Assembly (NCBI GenBank): GCA_944384205.1
Contig: CALWSL010000013.1
Span: 1 to 64,000 of the forward strand
From: an uncultured Acetatifactor sp.
GTDB lineage: Bacteria; Bacillota; Clostridia; Lachnospirales; Lachnospiraceae
Length of the DNA stretch: 64,000 bases
Reading direction: 5' to 3'
The notes under the pieces were generated by a model. That model saw nothing but the letters and a program-made list of their open reading frames with translations. It was not told the DNA's origin and searched no databases. The position numbers and the translations under genes are program-made. Position 1 is the first letter of the stretch; each line of letters begins with the position of its first letter. Positions 18,671 to 27,068 of the stretch are shown here, piece by piece.

Positions 18671-19246
18671 TTATTCAGAATCATTTTCCGCAGTACTTTC
18701 ATCTGCCTCTTCCGTCTCCTCCGTTACATCCTCCAAAGATTTATTAAAGATGCTCACAACGGAGGAAGATACCGCATAGACCGTGTTCTCAGAAGGTCTG
18801 CAGATATAATACACACCCGATACGGAGTTGTAGTCCCCTACCTCAAAGATATAGCTGGCGCTTTCCGTCTCAAAGCTGATTGTCCGCTCAGCGTCCGCCA
18901 ATCCATATTGGGACATATTAGTTACCTCTGTAATAACCTGCTCAACTGTCAGCGGCGCCACTCCGGAAATCATATTCGTTATCTTATACTGGGTAATCGG
19001 GATGGAATGATCATCGGCGTAATACCAGGTATCATCCTCCTTCTCAAAGCTGTAAGTTTCCCCTTCATAAACATAGGTCAGCTTTATCACGTCATCCTTT
19101 GAAATGTCCACGATAACTTCACCTGTTTCCTCTTCCTGCGGTTCGTCCGAGGCTGTATTATTATAATACCGCAATCCAAGGACGGCTGCTGCCAGTACTA
19201 CAAGTACCAGCAGCAAAATCAATAACTGTTTTGCCTGTTTTTCCAT
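18671..19246 (-). CDS. DUF4340 domain protein, membrane anchored
   Basis: A 191-residue protein with one N-terminal membrane segment (about 7-26), an acidic linker, then a DUF4340-type extracellular domain (about 50-165; lines such as VIKLTYVYEGETYSFEKEDDTW and SQYGLADAERTISF). DUF4340 proteins accompany GldA/GldFG ABC systems and are assumed to be accessory subunits. The start overlaps the stop of the permease gene (TAATG), which indicates translational coupling. Confidence 0.85.
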   Translation of the reverse strand: MEKQAKQLLILLLVLVVLAAAVLGLRYYNNTASDEPQEEETGEVIVDISKDDVIKLTYVYEGETYSFEKEDDTWYYADDHSIPITQYKITNMISGVAPLTVEQVITEVTNMSQYGLADAERTISFETESASYIFEVGDYNSVSGVYYICRPSENTVYAVSSSVVSIFNKSLEDVTEETEEADESTAENDSE

Positions 19247-21360
19247 TAACGCTTTCTCCTCTTAAACCAGATTACAAATCCAACAACAAGAAATCCTACC
19301 GGCAGAATTACGGTAACAAGAGGCGCCCACAGCAGAATGCTTGACTGGGATATGGTAAGCATGGATACCTCGTATTCTTTTACCGGAATGGAGATGCTCA
19401 CTTCATGATCCACAAATTCGCTGATGGTGTTGGTAAACAACATCTGATTTGCGCCGCTTACCATTGCGTTTGCATTATCCGTAAATAGCTGTTCACAACC
19501 GTATACTACCAGTGTTGCCTCTCCTTCCTCCAGAGTTTTAACTGCCTCTACGCCAATCGCAAACGGTCCGTCAATGTCTTCCTCTGCTTTCTCAAAATCC
19601 TCTAAATTCTCTATGCCAATCTTAGAGAACGCATCGGCGGAGGTAGACAGCAGCGTGGTATAGGCGATATCCTCCGCCGTTTCGTCCTCTATCATAATGC
19701 CCTGTGCATAGGGTGCAAAAATATAATAGGTATTGTAAATTCCGGACGTATAAGTCGAAATACCTACCGTGGGGAGCAGGTAGTAAGGACTGCTGTAATA
19801 ATTCTCAGCGTTCTGTTCCACAACAATGCCTTCCGCAACTTCCATGCCCATGTAATCAAGGATAGCGTCCAGATTAGGAGTTTCCGCATCTCCCAGATAG
19901 GCAGTTATCAATATCACCTTTCCGCCGTTTTCCAAATATGCAATTACCTTGTTTTTATCATCCTCGGAGAAATCACCTGCGGAACCATTAATAAGCAGAC
20001 ATGCCGCATCCTCCGGCACTGCATCATAGTCCATCAGATTAATTGTCTCATACTCCACATTTTCTTTCTCCAGGGCAGAGTTAAAGCTTGAGCTTAATTC
20101 ATACTCACCATGTCCCTCCGTAATATATAGCTTCGGCAAATCATCGGAAAGTACGTAATCCAACGCACTGGTAATCTGTCCCTCGCCGTCATATCCGGTG
20201 GTAGTGCTTGAATAATCAGTATAATCATAGGTTATTTCATACACATCATTGTAATTAATTACTTTATTACGCTTGTCGCTGACAACAATCAGACTGTTGG
20301 TGGTAATCACGGAATCCGTATACTGCCTGTAAAACATGGGGTTTACAGTGGGATCCACATATTCCACCGTGATGTAATCGGACAAATCGTCATATCTCTC
20401 CAATGTCTGTTTCAGCGTCACGTCCTGATTATCCTCATTTACCAGCACATAGATGGTTACATCCTCCTGTATCGTCGCAACATATTCCCTGGTCTGGTCT
20501 GTCAGGGAAAACAGCTTGTTACCGGTTAAATCAATATCGGTCCATGTGCCCGGCATTTCGCCCATGATAAGATTAACCGCTATCACAATCGCAACCGATA
20601 CCGCAATCATGCCCGTGCTGTAAGCGCCTACACTGAGATGCTTCGCCGATACACTGTAACGTCTCTTCTGAATGGACTGTACGGTAAGAAAAAGCACCAG
20701 TATCGTCAGTGAGAAATAATACACAATACCGTCCAGATTCAACGTACCGCTTAACATCTCTCCAAAATGAGTATACAAATCAAAGCATCCCAGAATCTTG
20801 GTCAGCCAGTTTCCCGTGCTTGATATCAGGGAACAGATGGCGGACATCATATATCCCAGAAAAAGTACGCCAAATCCTAATACAGCCGCAATCACCTGAC
20901 TTTCCGTAAGGGAAGAGATAAACAATCCGATAGCGATGGCAGTCATACCATACAGGAAATATGCCAGAATTGCCAGGTAGGACTCAGCCATCGGCACCGT
21001 ACCGAACCGACTCATAAGCAACGGATAAAAACAAATAACTACTACAGGAATCAGAAATACGGTAAGCAAGGCAAGGAACTTGCCCACTACAATGCTTGTC
21101 ACGGACACGGGCGCCGTCAGAATCAACTGATCTGTCTTGCTCCTTTTTTCGTCGGCAAGTACGCGCATGGTCAGAATCGGAACTGAAATCAGAAACACAA
21201 ATGCAACCGCAGATACGGTATACGCAAAATAAGGATATCTGTTAATCAGACTATATACGCTGAAATACATTCCCAGAAAAAACAGGGTAACTGCAATAAA
21301 TAAAAAACCAATAAAGGTACGGAAATATGATTTTAATTCTCTTTTATATATCGCAAACAT
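19246..21360 (-). CDS. GldF-GldG type ABC-2 permease fusion
   Basis: A 704-residue fusion. Residues 1-235 are an ABC-2 permease with six membrane segments (MRVLADEKRSKTDQLILTAPVS loop). A second part (about 245-690) is a GldG-like extracellular domain starting after a membrane segment (NLTGNKLFSLTDQT motif) with an ABC-auxiliary fold (TEGHGEYELSSSF) and ending in a C-terminal membrane helix plus a basic tail. In Bacteroidetes GldF and GldG are separate gliding genes; in Clostridia such fusions exist without gliding and their cargo is unknown. The gene abuts the ATPase gene with no gap. Confidence 0.88.
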   Translation of the reverse strand: MFAIYKRELKSYFRTFIGFLFIAVTLFFLGMYFSVYSLINRYPYFAYTVSAVAFVFLISVPILTMRVLADEKRSKTDQLILTAPVSVTSIVVGKFLALLTVFLIPVVVICFYPLLMSRFGTVPMAESYLAILAYFLYGMTAIAIGLFISSLTESQVIAAVLGFGVLFLGYMMSAICSLISSTGNWLTKILGCFDLYTHFGEMLSGTLNLDGIVYYFSLTILVLFLTVQSIQKRRYSVSAKHLSVGAYSTGMIAVSVAIVIAVNLIMGEMPGTWTDIDLTGNKLFSLTDQTREYVATIQEDVTIYVLVNEDNQDVTLKQTLERYDDLSDYITVEYVDPTVNPMFYRQYTDSVITTNSLIVVSDKRNKVINYNDVYEITYDYTDYSSTTTGYDGEGQITSALDYVLSDDLPKLYITEGHGEYELSSSFNSALEKENVEYETINLMDYDAVPEDAACLLINGSAGDFSEDDKNKVIAYLENGGKVILITAYLGDAETPNLDAILDYMGMEVAEGIVVEQNAENYYSSPYYLLPTVGISTYTSGIYNTYYIFAPYAQGIMIEDETAEDIAYTTLLSTSADAFSKIGIENLEDFEKAEEDIDGPFAIGVEAVKTLEEGEATLVVYGCEQLFTDNANAMVSGANQMLFTNTISEFVDHEVSISIPVKEYEVSMLTISQSSILLWAPLVTVILPVGFLVVGFVIWFKRRKR

Positions 21361-22464
21361 TTATTCGTCGCCCTCCTCTGCTGTTGTTCCTGCTTGCTCC
21401 TCCAAAACCGCCTCTTCCTCAGACGGCGCAGCATCTGCTTCTTCCCCGTCAGCGGACAGGTCTGTGTCTTCTTCGTTCTGCTTCGCAGCCTTTCCCTTAA
21501 ACAATTTACGCTTCTGCACCTCTGCGGGCTTAACATCCTCCGTCAGCTCCAGAAAAATATCTTCCAGTGATTTCTCCGTATGCTGCATGGACATAATGGG
21601 AAGTCCGGCTTCTGCCAGAGCATAGAACACTTCCTCCCTGATATCTGCATTATCCTTAGAAACCAGCTTTATCTGTACGCAGCCATCCTCCCCGGTTCCT
21701 TTTTGTTCGATACTTTCCACACCGGAAAGCTTATGTAAAGCCTCTTCCACCGCTTCATAGCTCCCCTTTACGGAAAGCTCCAGTTCCATGGAACCGCTCA
21801 TCAGCTTCTGCAGTCCCTCCGGGGAATCACTTGCCACCAGTCTGCCGTGTGCAATAATCATAATGTGGTCACATACGGCACTCACCTCAGACAGAATATG
21901 GGAGCTTAAAATAATCGTATGATTTTTGCCCAGCTCCCGAATCAAATCACGGATTTCAATAATCTGCTTGGGATCAAGACCAACGGTAGGCTCATCTAAA
22001 ATAATTACGGCAGGATAACCAAGAATTGCCTGTGCAAGACCTACTCTCTGACGATAACCCTTTGACAGATTCTTAATCAGACGGTCCTTCATATCCGTGA
22101 TACGGGTCATTTCCATAACCTCTTCCATCTGCTTTTTGCGCTCCGCCTTGGGAACTTTTTTCAGTTCCGCCACAAATTTCAGGTATTCGCCTACTGTCAT
22201 ATCCATATAAAGGGGCGGCAGCTCCGGCAGATAACCGATGGATTTCTTTGCCTCCTCAGGCTGTTTCTGAATATCCTTTCCGTCAATGGTAACCGTGCCG
22301 TCTGTAGCTGCAAGGTACCCGGTTATGATATTCATTGTAGTAGATTTTCCGGCTCCGTTCGGTCCCAGAAAGCCATAAATCTGTCCTTTCTCCACACGAA
22401 AAGAAAGGCGATCCACTGCTACATGATCACCGTATTTCTTCGTAAGATTCGTTACTTCAATCAT
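21361..22464 (-). CDS. GldA-type ABC transporter ATPase
   Basis: ATP-binding subunit of the ABC-2 exporter. The start is the ATG at 22464, after GGGAGGA at good spacing; a longer upstream reading lacks a site. The 367-residue protein has Walker A (GPNGAGKST), signature (LSKGYRQRVGLAQAI) and Walker B with D-loop (VIILDEPTVGLD). A C-terminal regulatory domain runs to about 305, then an unusual acidic, Glu/Ala-rich tail of about 60 residues. The family ATPase powers the adjacent permease fusion; substrate unknown. Confidence 0.93.
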   Translation of the reverse strand: MIEVTNLTKKYGDHVAVDRLSFRVEKGQIYGFLGPNGAGKSTTMNIITGYLAATDGTVTIDGKDIQKQPEEAKKSIGYLPELPPLYMDMTVGEYLKFVAELKKVPKAERKKQMEEVMEMTRITDMKDRLIKNLSKGYRQRVGLAQAILGYPAVIILDEPTVGLDPKQIIEIRDLIRELGKNHTIILSSHILSEVSAVCDHIMIIAHGRLVASDSPEGLQKLMSGSMELELSVKGSYEAVEEALHKLSGVESIEQKGTGEDGCVQIKLVSKDNADIREEVFYALAEAGLPIMSMQHTEKSLEDIFLELTEDVKPAEVQKRKLFKGKAAKQNEEDTDLSADGEEADAAPSEEEAVLEEQAGTTAEEGDE

Positions 22465-22559
22465 GATATTCCTCCCATACAATATTGACGCCGGCATTTA
22501 AGCCGTTCATCTTCTGATATTTCATTGTATCTGTAAAATGTCATGGAAAAGTGATTAAT

Positions 22560-23516
22560 TTATGAATATTTTGTGAACGGGTAAGCCGTCACAGACATAC
22601 TGCACGACCCTGCCTCTGCGGTCAGAAGCAGCGGCAGGCTTTTGACAGGAATCTCCTCAAACAAAAAATCGGGACCCCCCATGCGGAATTCAAATAAAAC
22701 GCCGTTCACATACAGCGCGATTTTTTTCTGATTGCTGTAGACTGTAACCTGTGCGTTGCCGTTCTTCTGAAAAGAAAGGCTTGTAATACTGATATATACA
22801 AAAGGCTCTCTGGACCAATATGCCCTGTAAAAATAATATCGGTCTGAGAGGGTACGTCCCTGCAATGTCAGCAGACTGTCCGCCGTACCGTAAAAACGGG
22901 GAATATCAGCAGCCGTCTCTCTATCCCGCCACCACAATAACAGCCCGGCTTCATCGCACAAACGGCAAAATTCCCTGTCAAATTTACCGTCTATGAGGCA
23001 TAGAGTATTTGCCCCCATGTTCCGCACCAGTTCCAAATCCCCCCGGATGACGGAAGCTTCCTTTGGAAGCTCATACTCCACCGCCCTGATTTGAAACGGT
23101 TGGTCATTTAAAAACCATCCTTTTTCCGGAATGTGCCGAAAAGTACGAAGGGCAAAGGTATCCTCCAATACGTCCATGCAAACATCCTCCCGCTCCATCA
23201 GGGATACTCTGATCCGGTACAGATAAGGTTCCTCCACACCCTGCCACAGACGGGGATGCAGCAGCAATCCCTTTGCAGCTTCCTCCTCGCACAGCGGATG
23301 GCAGCAACAGAATACAAGCTGACCGTCCCTGTCCCACATACGGATATCCAGATAACCGCCCCGGGGGCAGACGAGAGAGGCGCCGTCCGGTTTTTCAAGG
23401 TATTCTTCCGACCCTGTCTGCTGCAAAAATACCTTGTATTCCAATGCAGCTTTGCCGTTTCTGACAGTACTGTAAATTTCCAATCCGCCCGAAGGGGCCG
23501 TTCTGTCAAATCTCAT
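22560..23516 (-). CDS. GH2-like protein lacking the catalytic core
   Basis: A 318-residue protein related to GH2 beta-galactosidases and glucuronidases but internally shortened. Residues 1-130 match the Ig-like domain and its exit (FALRTFRHIPEKGWFLNDQPFQ, compare FGFRTV..GFFLNGKP). Residues 131-195 match the start of the TIM barrel (FCRLCDEAGLLLWW). The sequence then jumps at about residue 210 to the post-barrel region (DRYYFYRAYWS, then VTVYSNQKKIALYVNGV). The stretch that normally carries the acid/base and nucleophile Glu is absent, so hydrolysis is not expected. It is translationally coupled (ATGA overlap) to the symporter gene. It could be a decayed enzyme or a sugar-binding accessory. 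Confidence 0.7.
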   Translation of the reverse strand: MRFDRTAPSGGLEIYSTVRNGKAALEYKVFLQQTGSEEYLEKPDGASLVCPRGGYLDIRMWDRDGQLVFCCCHPLCEEEAAKGLLLHPRLWQGVEEPYLYRIRVSLMEREDVCMDVLEDTFALRTFRHIPEKGWFLNDQPFQIRAVEYELPKEASVIRGDLELVRNMGANTLCLIDGKFDREFCRLCDEAGLLLWWRDRETAADIPRFYGTADSLLTLQGRTLSDRYYFYRAYWSREPFVYISITSLSFQKNGNAQVTVYSNQKKIALYVNGVLFEFRMGGPDFLFEEIPVKSLPLLLTAEAGSCSMSVTAYPFTKYS

Positions 23517-24922
23517 AAGCTCTCCTCCCGCTTTTGTCTCAATATGCCGGTATTTTTTTCCACCTCACTGCGGGAAAGGGGATACCAGAACTGCATAATA
23601 AGGAAAACGGCGAGGTAACAGACGCCCGGCACAAGAGTGCACACGGAATAGATTCGCTGCGACACCTCCGCAGTCTGGGAGGATGCTTCCGACACATATC
23701 CGATGGCAGTGAGAACAAACCCGCCGACACCTCCCGCCAGCGCCTGCCCCAGCTTCCGGGCAAAGGAATACACAGCGTAAACCGTTCCGTCCTCTCTCTT
23801 CCCCGTGGTTACTTCCTGATAATCAATAATGTCCGTGATATATGCCCATGTTACCATGTTAAACACTCCTGCCCCCAGCGTTGCAAAGAAAAATAGCACC
23901 AGAAAAACCGGAATACTTTTTACCCGCAGGAAAAAAAGCAGCACATATATGACGCCTGCCGCAAGCATACCTGCAGCGCCTGCTTCCTTTTTGCCGAAAA
24001 CGGTGGAAATCTTTGATACAAAAGGCGCCACCAGCAGGATACCCCCTACGCTAATCAGATTCAGGGCAGCCATGGCTCTGGTATCGCGAAAATAATCCAG
24101 AAACAGATAATTATTCATCGTTTGTCCCAGCAAGGTCGCCAAAAGAAGCAACAGTGCGGCAAACACCATGGATAACAGGGGGCGGTTTTTTGCCAGACTT
24201 GACAGGATAGCTCCGATATTCTCCCGTTTCTGCTCCTTTTTATCAAAATGCACTCTTTCGGTACATAGCCAATAACAGAGCATATAACATACAACGGAAA
24301 ACACAGCGAAAAGTCCTGCCGTCAAAGTAAATCTCTCAGGGATAACCACCTGATTTCCCTGTGCGTCAGTACTATATACAATAAGCGGCACTCCCACACC
24401 GATTACAAGACTGGCAAGGCCGGCTCCGACACTGCGATAAGTGGACAAAGACGCCCGCTCTCCCGGCTCTGCACTGATGGCTGACGCCATGGAGCCATAG
24501 GGAATATTAATCGCCGTATAACAAAAGCTGCTCCACAGAAGATAAGTAACTACCACATAAATCATCTTGGGCGCAAAGTTCCAGTCTTTGATAAAATAGA
24601 GATACATAAGAGTGCTTGCCACCGCCACAGGCACACACATCCGGCGTATCCATGGGCGGAAACGTCCATCCCGGGCGGGCTTCCTATTATCGACAATCCG
24701 CCCCATCGTCACATCCGTAAAGGCGTCCACCACTCTTGAAACCAGAAAGAGAACCCCGATTGCAGCTCCCGGCAAGCCCAGCACCTTAGTATAAAATACC
24801 ATGAGATAGCTGCCCGCAAAAAGAAAGCTGAAATCATTTCCAAAATCACCGAACAGATAACCTAATTTATCTCGCATTCCAAAGGGACGTGTTTTCCTTG
24901 TTTTTTCCATCTCCTGTGACAT
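23513..24922 (-). CDS. GPH family sugar:cation symporter
   Basis: Glycoside-pentoside-hexuronide transporter (MelB/XynP/UidB relatives) in the cytoplasmic membrane. The 469-residue protein has about 12 membrane segments. The N-terminal family signature includes KLGYLFGDFGNDFSF and the helix-2/3 loop SRVVDAFTDVTMGRIVDNR with its conserved Asp residues; RPWIRR follows. Substrate cannot be told; the coupled GH2-like gene suggests a beta-galactoside or glucuronide. The start has GAGG four bases upstream. Confidence 0.9.
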   Translation of the reverse strand: MSQEMEKTRKTRPFGMRDKLGYLFGDFGNDFSFLFAGSYLMVFYTKVLGLPGAAIGVLFLVSRVVDAFTDVTMGRIVDNRKPARDGRFRPWIRRMCVPVAVASTLMYLYFIKDWNFAPKMIYVVVTYLLWSSFCYTAINIPYGSMASAISAEPGERASLSTYRSVGAGLASLVIGVGVPLIVYSTDAQGNQVVIPERFTLTAGLFAVFSVVCYMLCYWLCTERVHFDKKEQKRENIGAILSSLAKNRPLLSMVFAALLLLLATLLGQTMNNYLFLDYFRDTRAMAALNLISVGGILLVAPFVSKISTVFGKKEAGAAGMLAAGVIYVLLFFLRVKSIPVFLVLFFFATLGAGVFNMVTWAYITDIIDYQEVTTGKREDGTVYAVYSFARKLGQALAGGVGGFVLTAIGYVSEASSQTAEVSQRIYSVCTLVPGVCYLAVFLIMQFWYPLSRSEVEKNTGILRQKREESL

Positions 24923-24936
24923 ATTACCTCATTTCT

Positions 24937-24949
24937 GCGCAGACTGCGC
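24937..24949. promoter_or_regulatory. palindrome upstream of the GPH symporter gene
   Basis: GCGCAG-A-CTGCGC, a perfect 13-bp palindrome, lies 15 bp before the symporter start; TAACC/GGTTA arms (about 24954-24974) lie next to it. Position near the start suits an operator for the symporter/GH2-like pair, but no regulator gene is adjacent. Confidence 0.4.
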
Positions 24950-25123
24950 GCTCTAACCCTTTACACTAAGGTTACTTTTTCCTATCGCCGGGGAAAATAT
25001 GCACGGCGCAAACCATCATAACCCAAAATCCTGACACAATAATGGAGAAATCACATGTGGCAATCTTCTTACACAGATGATAAAATAAAAAAAATATTTC
25101 GTTTCACAAAACGGGGAGTTATT

Positions 25124-25813
25124 ATGAAAATAAACTATATCCAACACAGCGGTTTTTTAGTAGAGACAGCAGAATGCTACTATTTATTTGACTATTACAT
25201 GGGTACACTGCCCGCCTTAAATCCTGACAAACCCATCCTTGTTTTTGCAAGCCACAGGCATCCTGACCATTACAATCCTGTCATTTTTGAAAAGCTGACA
25301 GAGCTTGGCATGAAACAGTTGACGGCTGTACTATCCAAGGATATTCCAAAGAAAAGCTATCCTGATGGCATTGAGATTCTCACTGTCACCTTGCATCAGT
25401 GTTATGAGCTTCCCTACGGCGGCGGGAGGCTGCATACGCTTCTTTCCACGGATGAGGGTGTTGCATTTTTCATCCGGTGCGCGGAAGGGAATTTTTATCA
25501 TGCAGGAGATTTAAACGATTGGGTATGGGAGGGCGAGACTGACCGATACAATAAACAGATGACAGGAAGCTACCGCCATGAAATCCAACTTTTGAAGGAA
25601 GTCCTTGGCGATGCGCCCGTAGATGCCGCAATGCTCCCACTGGACCCCAGACAGGAAAAAGATTATTACAGAGGCATGCTTTATTTCTTACAGAAAATTA
25701 GCACAAAAAAGGCTTTCCCCATGCACTACTGGGGAAAACCCGAAATCATACAACAATTTGTACAGGAATATCCTGCTTATCAGGAAATTGTGCAGAACAC
25801 GGAGAAAGCATAA
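25124..25813 (+). CDS. metallo-beta-lactamase fold hydrolase
   Basis: A 229-residue MBL-fold protein starting MKINYIQHSGFLVET. The ATG at 25124 follows GGGGAG; an ORF extension upstream has no site. Zn ligands HxHxDH appear as SHRHPDH (about residue 49-55), with further metal-site candidates in YHAGDLNDW and the C-terminal MHYWGKP. The domain is UlaG/YcbL-like in plan, but substrate is not predictable. It is monocistronic and converges on the carbonic anhydrase gene. Confidence 0.85.
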   Translation: MKINYIQHSGFLVETAECYYLFDYYMGTLPALNPDKPILVFASHRHPDHYNPVIFEKLTELGMKQLTAVLSKDIPKKSYPDGIEILTVTLHQCYELPYGGGRLHTLLSTDEGVAFFIRCAEGNFYHAGDLNDWVWEGETDRYNKQMTGSYRHEIQLLKEVLGDAPVDAAMLPLDPRQEKDYYRGMLYFLQKISTKKAFPMHYWGKPEIIQQFVQEYPAYQEIVQNTEKA

Positions 25814-25857
25814 TCCTTGACTGAAAATTATTTGGCTCAGAATTACTTCGTTTAGAA

Positions 25858-26343
25858 TTACATGGAAGCGTTTTTTGCCTCCTTCGCTTCCTGCACATAG
25901 AACATCGCATTGCGAAGGTTTGCAGCAATTTCCTCTGAGGTTACTTCCCGTTTTACTCTGCCGGGGTTGCCGATGACGAGAGAATTGTCTGGGATTACGG
26001 TATTTTTTGTCACCAATGCGCCTGCTCCTATGATGCAGTTTTTTCCAATAACGCTGCCGTTCAAAAGGATTGCACCCATGCCAATCAGGGAATTGTCCCC
26101 TATTTTGCTGCCATGAATAATCGCTCCATGCCCGATTGTGACATGCTCCCCGATTTCCACAGGATAGTCTACATCCACATGCACCACACAATTATCCTGA
26201 ATATTACTTCCTTTTCCGACGATGATGGGCGCCCGGTCTCCGCGCACGGTAGCATGATACCAGATACCCACATCCTCATTTAAGGTCACGTCTCCCAGTA
26301 CAACGGCACCGGGAGCAATATAGCAAGACAGGTCTATTTTCAT
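25858..26343 (-). CDS. gamma carbonic anhydrase family protein
   Basis: A 161-residue left-handed beta-helix protein with hexapeptide repeats throughout (VVLGDVTLNEDVGIWYHATVR start). Metal His residues are expected in HVDVDYPVEIGEHVTIGHGAIIHG, as in the YrdA/CaiE group. Function is either CO2 hydration or an unknown acyl/metal reaction; many members have no measured activity. Its start overlaps the stop of trmL by four bases, so the two are cotranslated. Confidence 0.88.
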   Translation of the reverse strand: MKIDLSCYIAPGAVVLGDVTLNEDVGIWYHATVRGDRAPIIVGKGSNIQDNCVVHVDVDYPVEIGEHVTIGHGAIIHGSKIGDNSLIGMGAILLNGSVIGKNCIIGAGALVTKNTVIPDNSLVIGNPGRVKREVTSEEIAANLRNAMFYVQEAKEAKNASM

Positions 26344-26846
26344 ACAAATTTCTCATCCTCCCAATGCAGTCTGTGCAGCTCGCCCTGCATCTGCATATCG
26401 CTGAATCCGTTCTGTCTTAATGCCTCGTAAAGCACAATTGCTACGGAATTAGACAGGTTCAGGGAACGAATCTTGGGCAGCATGGGAATACGGATGCAGT
26501 TTTCTTCATTTTTCACCAGAATCTCCTCCGGGATGCCCGCACTTTCCTTTCCGAACATAATATAATCATCGGGACCGAAAGACACCTCCGTGTAGGTATG
26601 CTTTGCCTTGGTGGTAGCCATCCAGATTTTTGCATCGGGGTGCTGTTGCCTGAACTCCTCAAAATTCACATACCGGGTCACATCCAGATGCTCCCAGTAA
26701 TCCATTCCCGCCCGCTTGATTTCCTTTTCATTTAAACGGAAGCCCAAAGGCTCAATCAAATGCAGGCTTGTCCCTGTGGCTACACAGGTTCTTCCGATGT
26801 TTCCGGTGTTTGCCGGTATCTCCGGCTGGTGTAAAATGATGTGCAT
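26340..26846 (-). CDS. trmL: tRNA (cytidine(34)-2'-O)-methyltransferase TrmL
   Basis: SPOUT-class methyltransferase that modifies the wobble ribose of leucine tRNAs using SAM. The 168-residue protein shows the family start MHIILHQPEIPANTGNIGRTC, the E(S/A)xG loop FGKESAGIPEEIL, the IPMLPKIRSLNLSNSVAIVLYEALRQ knot region and a length typical of TrmL. Upstream an extended -10 (TGGTACAAT on the minus strand, 26940-26948) may serve as promoter. Confidence 0.92.
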   Translation of the reverse strand: MHIILHQPEIPANTGNIGRTCVATGTSLHLIEPLGFRLNEKEIKRAGMDYWEHLDVTRYVNFEEFRQQHPDAKIWMATTKAKHTYTEVSFGPDDYIMFGKESAGIPEEILVKNEENCIRIPMLPKIRSLNLSNSVAIVLYEALRQNGFSDMQMQGELHRLHWEDEKFV

Positions 26847-26964
26847 GTCGCTAATCTCCTTCTATGACTGAAATTTCCGTTGCAGACTTTATAAAAAGTA
26901 CTTCTTTTGCGAATCGTTCTGCTCATCGCATCCGCGTCTATTGTACCATAGCCGTACCCAAAGA

Positions 26965-27037
26965 AAAAGACTTTGCCAACCCGCACCGCCAGCAAGGTAA
27001 CAGTTCAGTTACCTTGCACGAGCCGATAAAGTCTTTT
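26965..27037 (-). terminator. nested hairpin, terminator of the aminotransferase operon
   Basis: An inner perfect 10-bp stem (GCAAGGTAAC / GTTACCTTGC, 26992-27001 with 27008-27017) lies inside an outer AAAAGACTTT / AAAGTCTTTT pair (26965-26974 with 27028-27037). On the minus strand a U-rich run follows the outer stem. It lies 30 bp past the aminotransferase stop. The nested shape is larger than a usual terminator. Confidence 0.6.
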
Positions 27038-27068
27038 CACATTTTAATCCTGAATCTTATCAGACAGC

